DNA of 42,753 nt from an uncultured Bacteroidales bacterium (GTDB taxonomy: Bacteria; Bacteroidota; Bacteroidia; Bacteroidales; Paludibacteraceae): the NCBI GenBank assembly GCA_902783545.1, contig CACZRD010000104.1:1-42753 (forward strand), given 5' to 3'. The position numbers and the translations under genes are program-made. The first letter of the stretch is position 1, and every line of letters begins with the position of its first letter. A model generated the notes under the pieces. It ran no database searches, was not told the origin of the DNA, and saw nothing but the letters and a program-made list of their open reading frames with translations. Positions 16,590-23,723 of the stretch are shown piece by piece.

Positions 16590-17932
16590 TGCTTAAATAA
16601 CATACGCACGGCATCTGTTACCCGAGCGACTTCAATAACCTGTATTCCTTTTACTGTCTGGTGCTTCTGCCCTGCCGGAATGAGTATTCGCGAAAATCCT
16701 AACTTCTTCGCCTCGCCGATACGTTGGTCGATGCGGTTCACGGGGCGTATCTCGCCAGCCAAACCTACCTCGCCTGTCATACAGCAGTCTGTGGGCAACG
16801 CAATGTCCATTGATGAAGATAAGACTGCTACGAGCACCGCTAAGTCTATTGCCGGATCGTTGACTTTTAGTCCGCCGGCGATGTTCAGGAACACATCCTT
16901 CATCAGTAGTTTGAATCCGATACGTTTCTCCAATACAGCAAGGAGCATGTTCAGCCTGCGCGAGTCAAAGCCCGTGGATGAGCGTTGCGGCGTACCGTAG
17001 GCAGCCGAGGAGGTCAAAGCCTGCACCTCTATCAACAGCGGTCGAACACCTTCCACTGCCACGGCAATGGATATACCGGATAAGCCGTCGCGATTCGAAC
17101 TGAGTAATAGCTCTGAGGGGTTGGTTACTTCCCGCAGACCGTCTTGCTGCATCTCGAAGATACCAATCTCCGATGTCGAGCCGAAGCGGTTCTTTTGTGC
17201 ACGGAGTACACGGTACATGTAATGCTGGTCGCCTTCGAACTGCAGGACGGTATCTACAATGTGTTCCAGCACTTTCGGGCCTGCGAGTGAGCCTTCTTTG
17301 GTTATGTGTCCGACGATGACGAACGGCGTGTTGGTCTCTTTGGCGAATTGCAGTATGCGGGCTGCACACTCCCTGACTTGCGACAGCGAACCGATGGTTG
17401 CATCAATAGCCTCTGTGCCGATGGTCTGGATCGAATCCACGACTACCACTTCCGGCTTTAAGGTCTTGGCGTGCTCCAGGATCTTCTCCAAGGAGGTTTC
17501 GGCTACAATATACAGGTTTTCCGGCTGACCGGCTATACGTTCCGAGCGTAGTTTTATCTGCTTGACTGACTCCTCGCCGCTTGCGTAGAGCGTCACGGCG
17601 TTGCCCATCTGCATGAGCACTTGTAGCGCGAGAGTTGACTTGCCTATGCCCGGCTCACCGCCAAGTAGAACGAGTGATCCGGGAACCAACCCGCCGCCAA
17701 GCACACGGTTGAGTTCCGTGCTATGCATATCCAGACGCTGGTCTTCCGTCACGCTAACTTCTTGCAGTTTCTGTACCTTCGACTCTCCGCGCGGACGAAC
17801 ACCTTTGCTCTTCTCTTGCACCTGCACCTCTTCCATCATCGTTCCCCACTCGCCGCACACGGGACAACGTCCCAATGCCTGCGAGGCGTGTGCTCCGCAG
17901 TTAGAACAAGTATATGTCACCGATGCTTTCAT
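16586..17932 (-). CDS. radA: DNA repair protein RadA
   Basis: RadA is a RecA-like ATPase with a C-terminal Lon-protease-like domain that helps branch migration during recombinational repair. The 448-residue protein from ATG 17932 has the N-terminal zinc finger CSNCG...CPVCGEW (9-29), Walker A GEPGIGKST, the RadA-specific KNRFGS motif, and a C-terminal Lon-like region (VNDPAIDLAVLVAVLSS). An in-frame ATG at 17950 would add six residues (MPHLHN) lying inside the RNase Z gene; the ATGA overlap at 17929-17932 and the family N-terminus favour 17932. It is followed by mlaE with another ATGA overlap. Confidence 0.96.
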   Translation of the reverse strand: MKASVTYTCSNCGAHASQALGRCPVCGEWGTMMEEVQVQEKSKGVRPRGESKVQKLQEVSVTEDQRLDMHSTELNRVLGGGLVPGSLVLLGGEPGIGKSTLALQVLMQMGNAVTLYASGEESVKQIKLRSERIAGQPENLYIVAETSLEKILEHAKTLKPEVVVVDSIQTIGTEAIDATIGSLSQVRECAARILQFAKETNTPFVIVGHITKEGSLAGPKVLEHIVDTVLQFEGDQHYMYRVLRAQKNRFGSTSEIGIFEMQQDGLREVTNPSELLLSSNRDGLSGISIAVAVEGVRPLLIEVQALTSSAAYGTPQRSSTGFDSRRLNMLLAVLEKRIGFKLLMKDVFLNIAGGLKVNDPAIDLAVLVAVLSSSMDIALPTDCCMTGEVGLAGEIRPVNRIDQRIGEAKKLGFSRILIPAGQKHQTVKGIQVIEVARVTDAVRMLFKQ

Positions 17933-18711
17933 ATTGTGTAGGTGTGGCATTCTTCTGCCATAATCGTGTTCGGGAAAATCTCCTTCGCCTCATCGAGGAA
18001 CGTTGTATGATCATCCACCCGCGCCGAGTAATGTCCGATGATCAGTTGCCCTGCGTTGGCTTTCTGCGCTACCGTCGCCGCTTCTGCTGCCGTTGAGTGC
18101 ATAGTACCCTTGCAGCGATCAGCGTATTGGTTGATATACGTCGCTTCGTGATACAAGGTCTGCACACCCTCAATGATCGGCAGAATAGTCTCCGTGTAAC
18201 GCGTGTCGGAGCAATAGGCATAGCGTTTCACAGGCTCTTTGTCGCGGTGATACTCGGTGAACAGGAATCCGCAGGTCGGCACTTTGTGCTTGAGCGGGAT
18301 AGTGGTTACGGTTATTGTCCGATCCTCATAGATCACCTCGCTTTTACGCGGGTTGATCGTGTGGAAGATCACTTCGTACGACATCCCTTCGCAGTGATAC
18401 GCCAGCCACGGTTGCATCAGTTTCTCCAAATCTGCCGGAGCATAGATATGCAGCGGTTGCGTTCTACCCATCATGCCGAACGTTGAGATCAGGCCGATCA
18501 GTCCGAAGCAGTGGTCGCCATGCAGGTGGGAGATGAACACGTTGTACAGCCGGGCTGTCTTCAGCGCCATGCGCCGGAACCAGATCTGACTTCCCTCGCC
18601 GCAGTCGATCATAAACGACTTGTCACAGAGCTCGAGCACCTGACAAGCAGGTGAGTTCTGGAACGTCGGCAGTGCGCTGCCGCAGCCTAATATGTGCAGT
18701 TCGTTATTCAC
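17929..18711 (-). CDS. rnz: RNase Z-like metallo-beta-lactamase, short form lacking the exosite arm
   Basis: RNase Z removes 3' trailers from tRNA precursors. This 260-residue protein keeps all metal ligands: SHLHGDH (H62, H64, D66, H67), H142 (LKHKVPTCGF), D169 (CSDT), HST (H205) and H227 (IGHYSAR). Bacterial RNase Z is usually about 300-310 residues; in the B. subtilis enzyme the His and Asp ligands corresponding to H142 and D169 lie 71 residues apart, but here only 27. The missing segment is where the flexible tRNA-binding exosite arm is inserted. The start is GTG at 18711, sharing one base with the exonuclease stop (TAGTG). It may still process tRNA by another contact, or act as a general phosphodiesterase. 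Confidence 0.87.
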   Translation of the reverse strand: MNNELHILGCGSALPTFQNSPACQVLELCDKSFMIDCGEGSQIWFRRMALKTARLYNVFISHLHGDHCFGLIGLISTFGMMGRTQPLHIYAPADLEKLMQPWLAYHCEGMSYEVIFHTINPRKSEVIYEDRTITVTTIPLKHKVPTCGFLFTEYHRDKEPVKRYAYCSDTRYTETILPIIEGVQTLYHEATYINQYADRCKGTMHSTAAEAATVAQKANAGQLIIGHYSARVDDHTTFLDEAKEIFPNTIMAEECHTYTI

Positions 18712-19517
18712 TATCTGTTAGCCAATCGTTGTTGGAGTTTGATGTTCGCAATCACGTTCTTGGTGTACTGCGGGAAGTCGCCGTTCATGATCCAGCCATA
18801 GTAGCCGGAGTCCCTCACCAGCACTTCGCTTACGGGCACATCTTTGTACTTGCCAAAGGCAAACACCACGTCGCCGTTTGCGTTATACGACAACTTGCCA
18901 GCCAAGTCTGCAAACTTCTGCGACGGGGCGGAATATTGTGCCAATCCCGTCACGTCTTTCGGCAGGTCGGTATAACGCTCTGTCTGCGCCAATAACACCT
19001 CATAGGTAGCCATCGTGTCTGCGTTCGCCGAGTGCGCGTCTGTCAGGTCTTTGCCACAATAAAAGGCGTAAGCAGCTGACAATGTGCGTTGTTCCTTGCG
19101 CGTAAAAATGGTGAACACGTCAATCATGCACCTGTTCGTGATGTCGAACTGCACCCCTGCGCGCAGGAACTCCTCGCCCAACAAGGGGATATCGAAGTGG
19201 TTGGAGTTATAACCGGCTATATCCGAACCTTCGAACACAGCCGCTACCTCGTGAGCTATCTCCATGAATGTCGGGCAGTCCTTTACATCGTCGTCGTATA
19301 TGCCGTGCACCTCCGACGCCTGCTCGGGGATATGCATTGTCGTCTCCAGACCCATAGCATCAATGATCGTCGGGCGCACACGGTACGTCTTCCCTTCTTT
19401 CGTTCCGTTAGGGAAAACCTTGTAGTACGACAACTCTACAACTCTGTCCTTGGCGATATTGACGCCCGTCGTCTCCAAGTCAAAGAAGACGAGCGGGCGG
19501 TTCAATTGAATTTTCAT
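18711..19517 (-). CDS. DEDDh 3'-5' exonuclease (DnaQ/RNase T-like)
   Basis: A 268-residue exonuclease with an N-terminal DEDDh domain: FFDLETTG (D13, E15), YNSNHFDIPLL (second Asp) and AHSANAD (His and last Asp). The C-terminal 80 residues (KFADLAGKLSYNANG, FGKYKDVPV, YGWIMNGDFP) form the small extra module often seen after this domain in Bacteroidota. Such enzymes proofread or trim nucleic-acid 3' ends; as it directly follows dnaN (10 nt gap), a role in DNA replication or repair is plausible but not shown. It is not the PolC-type proofreader because no polymerase is attached. Its TAG stop shares a base with the RNase Z GTG start. Confidence 0.88.
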   Translation of the reverse strand: MKIQLNRPLVFFDLETTGVNIAKDRVVELSYYKVFPNGTKEGKTYRVRPTIIDAMGLETTMHIPEQASEVHGIYDDDVKDCPTFMEIAHEVAAVFEGSDIAGYNSNHFDIPLLGEEFLRAGVQFDITNRCMIDVFTIFTRKEQRTLSAAYAFYCGKDLTDAHSANADTMATYEVLLAQTERYTDLPKDVTGLAQYSAPSQKFADLAGKLSYNANGDVVFAFGKYKDVPVSEVLVRDSGYYGWIMNGDFPQYTKNVIANIKLQQRLANR

Positions 19518-19527
19518 TACTCAAAAA

Positions 19528-20655
19528 TTAGTCGTTGAGCAACATCGGCATGAGCAGCATCAGCAACTCTTCGTTCTCGGCATCCTCGCTCGGCAGGATC
19601 AATCCCGCACGTGCCGGATCAGCGAGTTCAAGCTGCACTTCATCGGACTCTATCGTGCCCAGAATCTCGCACAAGAAGGGAGCCTTGAAGCCGATAGCCA
19701 TCGGTGTGCCGGCGTACGAGCAGACAAGTTTCTCTTCAGCAGACGTCGAGAAGTCGATGTCTTGCGATGAGATCGTCACGCTGTTCTCTGCCAATGCCAG
19801 ACGGATCAACGCCGTGCTCGTGTTTGCAAATACAGCTACGCGCTTGCAAGCCGACAGAAGCGTCAGACGGTCGATTGTCATGATGTTTGTATTGTTCTGC
19901 GGAATAACGGCGTTGTAGTTCGGGTAACGGCCGTCAATCAGGCGGCAGACGATCTCCGTATTACCAAAGGTAAACAGCACGTTGCGCGCGCCAAAACGGA
20001 TATCAACCTCGCCTTCGTCCTTCACCAGAACGTTCTTGAGCAGCGTTGCGGGTTTCTTCGGCAGGATGAAACTTGCAGGCTCATCCACATGCACCGTTGT
20101 GTTCGTATAACGAACCAGGCGGTGAGCGTCAGTAGCTACCAACGTGGCTTTCTCCGGTGTCAAATCGAAGAATATACCATTCATCACCGGACGCAGTTCA
20201 TCCTCAGCCGTGCAGAAGATTGTCTTGGAGATAGCATCCAGCAGCAACTCTGACGACATCTTCAGCGCGTGGCTGTCCTGCTCTGCCTCAAACGCAACCT
20301 CAGGATATTCTGCACCGTTCACACCTACTACAGAGTACTCTCCGTTCGGCGAGCTGATCGTCATGCCGAAGTTCTGCTCGTCAATCTTGAACTGTAGTGG
20401 TACTTCCGGGAATTGCTTGAACGTCTCAATCAGAATCTTTGCGCCAAATGCTACTGTTCCGCTGCCTTCGGCATTCTCCACCTCAAGGCGGGTACGGATT
20501 GTTGTCTCGCCGTCGGAAGCCGTCAATGCCAACTCGTTGCCCTCCAAACGGAACAACACATCGTCAAGGATAGCAAGGGCGTTCTTGCTTCCAATTGCGC
20601 GGCTCACTGCCTGCAGCTGACTGAACAGCCGCGTACTTGATACTTGAAATTTCAT
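19528..20655 (-). CDS. dnaN: DNA polymerase III beta subunit (sliding clamp)
   Basis: DnaN forms the ring-shaped dimer that holds DNA polymerase III on the template. The 375-residue length matches the family. Seen: MKFQVSSTRLFSQLQAVSRA at the N-terminus, the TASDGETTIRTR segment of domain 1, LVATDAHRLVRY in domain 2 (the classic ATDxHRL motif), RLIDGRYPNYNAVIP in domain 2-3, and the C-terminal LLMLLMPMLLND replacing the usual LPMR/Ln end. It begins the minus-strand chain to mlaF. A likely promoter lies in the AT-rich divergent region before it. No dnaA or recF neighbour is present, so this is not evidence of an origin. Confidence 0.97.
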   Translation of the reverse strand: MKFQVSSTRLFSQLQAVSRAIGSKNALAILDDVLFRLEGNELALTASDGETTIRTRLEVENAEGSGTVAFGAKILIETFKQFPEVPLQFKIDEQNFGMTISSPNGEYSVVGVNGAEYPEVAFEAEQDSHALKMSSELLLDAISKTIFCTAEDELRPVMNGIFFDLTPEKATLVATDAHRLVRYTNTTVHVDEPASFILPKKPATLLKNVLVKDEGEVDIRFGARNVLFTFGNTEIVCRLIDGRYPNYNAVIPQNNTNIMTIDRLTLLSACKRVAVFANTSTALIRLALAENSVTISSQDIDFSTSAEEKLVCSYAGTPMAIGFKAPFLCEILGTIESDEVQLELADPARAGLILPSEDAENEELLMLLMPMLLND

Positions 20656-20701
20656 ATTCGTAATAGTTTTATATTTGTTTGCATTATTTTATTCACGCCC
20701 A

Positions 20702-20733
20702 CAAAGTTACGATTTTTTTTTGACTTTTGCAAG
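20702..20733 (-). promoter_or_regulatory. Predicted Bacteroidota-type promoter for dnaN
   Basis: On the minus strand a TAACTTTG box (20702-20709) matches the -7 consensus TAnnTTTG. CTTG at 20730-20733, exactly 20 nt upstream, carries the TTG core of the -33 element. The dnaN ATG is about 46 nt downstream of the -7 box. The surrounding divergent gap (20656-20805) is strongly AT-rich and contains nothing else I can identify. Confidence 0.6.
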
Positions 20734-20748
20734 AATTATGCCAAATAA

Positions 20749-20780
20749 TTTGCATATTTGCGTATTTTTTTGTAATTTTG
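20749..20780 (+). promoter_or_regulatory. Predicted Bacteroidota-type promoter for murI
   Basis: TTTG at 20749-20752, then a 20-nt spacer, then TAATTTTG at 20773-20780, which fits the -33/-7 consensus of the Bacteroidota housekeeping sigma factor. The ATG of murI is 25 nt after the box, so the expected 5' leader is about 20 nt. It shares the AT-rich divergent region with the dnaN promoter. Confidence 0.7.
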
Positions 20781-20805
20781 CAGCGTTTTTCGTAAAAAGC
20801 GTAGC

Positions 20806-21642
20806 ATGATTGGCGTTTTTGACAGCGGTTATGGCGGTCTGACTATTCTCCAACAGATCCGCAAGGTTCTCCCCGAGTACGACTACCTGTACCTCGGTGA
20901 CAATGCCCGTGCACCTTACGGCACGCGTTCTTTTGAATGCATCTACCGTTACACTCTCGATGCAGTCTCGTATCTGATTCGACAAGGATGCGGTCTTATC
21001 ATCCTCGCCTGCAATACCGCCTCCGCCAAAGCCCTCCGCACCATCCAACAACATGATTTGCCATTGATAAATAAAAAAATGGCAAATGGTCAGAAGGTCA
21101 ATGTCTTGGGTGTTATCCGCCCGACTGTTGAAGTTGTGCCATCGCTTACGCAAACGAAACATGTCGGCGTACTTGCCACCCCTGGGACAGTGGCTTCGGA
21201 CAGCTATCGCATCGAACTTCTCAAGCAGGCCCCCGACCTCATTGTCACACAGCAATCCTGCCCAATGTGGGTGCCACTCATCGAAGTAGGCGAACACGAT
21301 TCTGAAGGCGCGAAATACTTCATTCATAAATATTTGCAGGAAATCATCACTCGCGACCCGATGATTGACACCTTACTGCTCGGCTGTACACATTATCCGC
21401 TCATCAAGCAGGCTATTGATGCTGAACTGACGAGCCTCGGGCACCCGTGCAATACAATAGCACAAGGCGAGATTGTAGCCCATAGCCTTGCCGATTACCT
21501 GCGACGACACCCCGAGTACGAGACACAGCTCACTCGCAACGGTTCATGCAGTTACCTCACAACCGATGATGCCGACCGCTTTTCCACAGCTGCTGAATTG
21601 TTCCTCACTCACCCTGTGAGCGCCACTCGCGTGGAATATTAA
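20806..21642 (+). CDS. murI: Glutamate racemase
   Basis: MurI converts L-glutamate to D-glutamate for the second residue of the peptidoglycan stem. The 278-residue protein has the N-terminal IGVFDSGYGGL (D6, S7), GDNARAPYG, the first catalytic Cys in ACNTASA (C69) and the second in GCTHYP (C194, H196). Between the LP at 85-86 and the conserved VLGVIRPTVE stretch lies an odd segment NKKMANGQK (89-97), encoded by a heptamer-like repeat and a short inverted repeat, which lengthens a loop relative to the family. The start at 20806 follows the predicted promoter closely. It is followed 51 nt later by the guanine-deaminase-like gene on the same strand. Confidence 0.95.
   Translation: MIGVFDSGYGGLTILQQIRKVLPEYDYLYLGDNARAPYGTRSFECIYRYTLDAVSYLIRQGCGLIILACNTASAKALRTIQQHDLPLINKKMANGQKVNVLGVIRPTVEVVPSLTQTKHVGVLATPGTVASDSYRIELLKQAPDLIVTQQSCPMWVPLIEVGEHDSEGAKYFIHKYLQEIITRDPMIDTLLLGCTHYPLIKQAIDAELTSLGHPCNTIAQGEIVAHSLADYLRRHPEYETQLTRNGSCSYLTTDDADRFSTAAELFLTHPVSATRVEY
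21056..21104 (+). repeat. Heptamer-like tract and 10-bp inverted repeat inside murI
   Basis: ATTTGCCATT (21056-21065) is repeated inverted as AATGGCAAAT (21078-21087) around a 12-nt A/T loop; AAATGGC, AAATGGT, CAGAAGG and TCAATGT follow in 7-nt steps. It encodes the loop NKKMANGQK of glutamate racemase. Confidence 0.7.
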
Positions 21643-21693
21643 CAAGAGAAAAAACAGCAATTTTAACAAGCAAAAATCTCAAATTATTATATC

Positions 21694-22962
21694 ATGAAAA
21701 ATGTCTATAAAGCACATATTCTGTTTACGAAAGAGCGTACGCAGTTTGAAGTCATTGAGAACGGTTACATCGCTGTAGAAGATGGCAAGGTGATCGGCGT
21801 ATATACGCAGTTGCCGGATTCTTTGAAGGGTGTATCGGTAACGGATTTTGGTGACAAATTGCTGATTCCTGCGATGAATGACATGCACGTACACGCGCCG
21901 CAATATCGTAACCAAGGTATAGCTATGGATCTCGAACTACTGCCATGGTTGCAGAACTATACATTCCCCGAGGAGAGCAAGTATGTTGATACGCAGTATG
22001 CCGAACGGATGTATCGGCGATTTGTGCGCGACTTATGGCGTTTTGGAACGATGCGTACCGTAGCTTTTGCGACCGTTCACCGTGACAGTACAAGGCTGCT
22101 GATGAACCTGTTCCGTGAAGCGGGAATGGGTGCGATGGTAGGCAAGGTTGATATGAACCGTAACTGCCCTGAGGCGCTGACAGAGACCGTAGAAGACGCT
22201 ATCCGCGACAACGAGGCATTGATTGCCGACTGCACGGAGCCTGATGCACTCGTCAAACCGATCATAACGCCGCGTTTTGTGCCCTCGTGTACGCCTGAAC
22301 TGCTGCAAGCCTGCGGCGATCTGGCACGCAAACATAAGTTACCCGTGCAATCGCACCTCTCGGAGAACCGCAGCGAGATAGCGTGGGTACAAGAACTGGA
22401 ACCGGAAAGCAAGCATTATGGCGACGCGTACCGCCGCTACGGACTATTTGGCGATACGCCGACAATCATGGCGCACTGCGTATGGACGGACGGTGAGGAA
22501 CTCGAACTGATGCGCGAGCGGCAGGTGATGGTTGCTCACTGCCCGACGAGTAACTTCAATCTGGCATCCGGTATGTCGCCTATACGCGTGTTCCTCAACG
22601 AAGGCGTGCCTGTCGGCCTGGGTAGCGACATCAGCGGCGGTCATGACCTGAGTATATTCAAGATGATGGTGTATGCCGTGCAGGTAAGTAAGATGCGTTA
22701 CTGCCAAGACAAGAACCTTGCGTTCCTCACCCTGCCGGAAGTCTTCTGGATTGCCACGAAGTCTGCAGGTCAGTTCTTTGGTAAGGTCGGCAGCTTTGAG
22801 CCGGGCTATGAGTTTGATGCGCTGGTTATTGATGATCACGAACTTAACCACGACAACTACAGCCTGTTGCATCGTTTGGAGCGATTCATCTACCTTGGTG
22901 ATGACAGGCATATCCGCCATCGTTTCTGCCGAGGCAAGGAGATCGCAGAACCGAAGATTTAA
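21694..22962 (+). CDS. guaD: Amidohydrolase, probable guanine deaminase
   Basis: A 422-residue metal-dependent amidohydrolase. Seen: NDMHVHAPQYRNQGI (H65, H67) and LLPWLQNYTFPEE, the pair characteristic of guanine deaminases; QSHLSEN (metal His), AHCVW (second His), AHCPTSNFNL, and GLGSDISGGHD with the catalytic Asp. Guanine deaminase converts guanine to xanthine and ammonia in the cytoplasm for purine salvage or nitrogen supply. No signal peptide. The leader (21643-21693) is AT-rich with no promoter box that I can name, so it may be cotranscribed with murI. A strong hairpin follows the stop. Some chlorohydrolase-type enzymes share these motifs, so the substrate is likely rather than certain. 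Confidence 0.87.
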   Translation: MKNVYKAHILFTKERTQFEVIENGYIAVEDGKVIGVYTQLPDSLKGVSVTDFGDKLLIPAMNDMHVHAPQYRNQGIAMDLELLPWLQNYTFPEESKYVDTQYAERMYRRFVRDLWRFGTMRTVAFATVHRDSTRLLMNLFREAGMGAMVGKVDMNRNCPEALTETVEDAIRDNEALIADCTEPDALVKPIITPRFVPSCTPELLQACGDLARKHKLPVQSHLSENRSEIAWVQELEPESKHYGDAYRRYGLFGDTPTIMAHCVWTDGEELELMRERQVMVAHCPTSNFNLASGMSPIRVFLNEGVPVGLGSDISGGHDLSIFKMMVYAVQVSKMRYCQDKNLAFLTLPEVFWIATKSAGQFFGKVGSFEPGYEFDALVIDDHELNHDNYSLLHRLERFIYLGDDRHIRHRFCRGKEIAEPKI

Positions 22963-22968
22963 CACAAT

Positions 22969-22998
22969 AATAGAGGCACCCGAAAAGATGCCTCTATT
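22969..22998. terminator. Hairpin terminator between convergent genes
   Basis: A perfect 10-bp stem (AATAGAGGCA at 22969-22978 with TGCCTCTATT at 22989-22998) closes a 10-nt loop. It lies 6 nt after the guaD stop and 22 nt before the end of the convergent SIMPL gene. T- and A-rich flanks are modest, so it may work in both directions, more strongly for guaD. Confidence 0.75.
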
Positions 22999-23020
22999 GT
23001 TTGATATATACCAATCTCTC

Positions 23021-23707
23021 TTACTTGAGATAGTACGAAACCGTCGTCACGACGCGTACGTGCTTGATCCACGGCTGATAACTGTCACTCTCGATAGAGA
23101 ACTGCCCTTGATTAGCTTGCTGGATGCTACCCAGGCGGCATTGTGCATCCTCGGCGAACTTCTGCGCCACGGCGCGGGCATTCTGCGTTGCTTCCTGTAC
23201 CATCTCCGGCTTGATCTCCGGTAGACCGTTGTATTGGAAGTTCGTATTCCAGTCATACGATTGCAGAATAACACCTTTTTTCAGGAGCTCGCTTTGGCAG
23301 CCGAGATTAGCAATCACGCGTTCTACATCGGCTGTAGAGATAACCAGCGATGTGCGTAGCGTGTAGTGATACTCCGGCTTGCGGTCGTAGTAACTTGCCC
23401 AATTGTCGTCAATGCTGACGTTTCCGCGCGTCAAATCTTCCGCCTTGAAGCCTTTGTCCATAAAGAACGAGCGTGCAATCTGCTCAATCTGCGCCAGATC
23501 GCTGTAGAGCGAACTGATTTCATTACCGCGCACGCAGAAGTCAAGTGCCCATACGACATAATCCGCCTTGACATCACGAGTAGAGAGTCCCTTCACCACG
23601 ACGGCACGATCCTTGGATGCCACCTGGTGAATACCGCAATACACGAACAATCCCGCCAATGCCAAACCGATGGCGAGAATAAGGGATGAAATAACTTGTT
23701 TGTTCAT
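23021..23707 (-). CDS. SIMPL-domain (DUF541) protein
   Basis: A 228-residue protein with an N-terminal signal anchor (ISSLILAIGLALAGLFVYCGI) and a SIMPL domain: VVVKGLSTRDVKADYVVW, RGNVSIDDNW, YTLRTSLVIST and the late EATQNARAVAQKFAEDAQCRLG, which match the usual order in this family. Relatives sit in the periplasm or at the membrane, form oligomers and are linked to stress resistance, but no biochemical activity is settled. It is the last gene of a minus-strand group, 16 nt after the secreted nuclease gene, and ends just before the shared hairpin. Confidence 0.88.
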   Translation of the reverse strand: MNKQVISSLILAIGLALAGLFVYCGIHQVASKDRAVVVKGLSTRDVKADYVVWALDFCVRGNEISSLYSDLAQIEQIARSFFMDKGFKAEDLTRGNVSIDDNWASYYDRKPEYHYTLRTSLVISTADVERVIANLGCQSELLKKGVILQSYDWNTNFQYNGLPEIKPEMVQEATQNARAVAQKFAEDAQCRLGSIQQANQGQFSIESDSYQPWIKHVRVVTTVSYYLK

Positions 23708-23723
23708 TTCTATTTATATTTAT

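Noticed and set aside
19528-20805. dnaN and AT-rich gap as a replication origin
   Set aside because: No dnaA, recF or gyrB neighbours and no DnaA-box cluster seen; AT richness is explained by divergent promoters.
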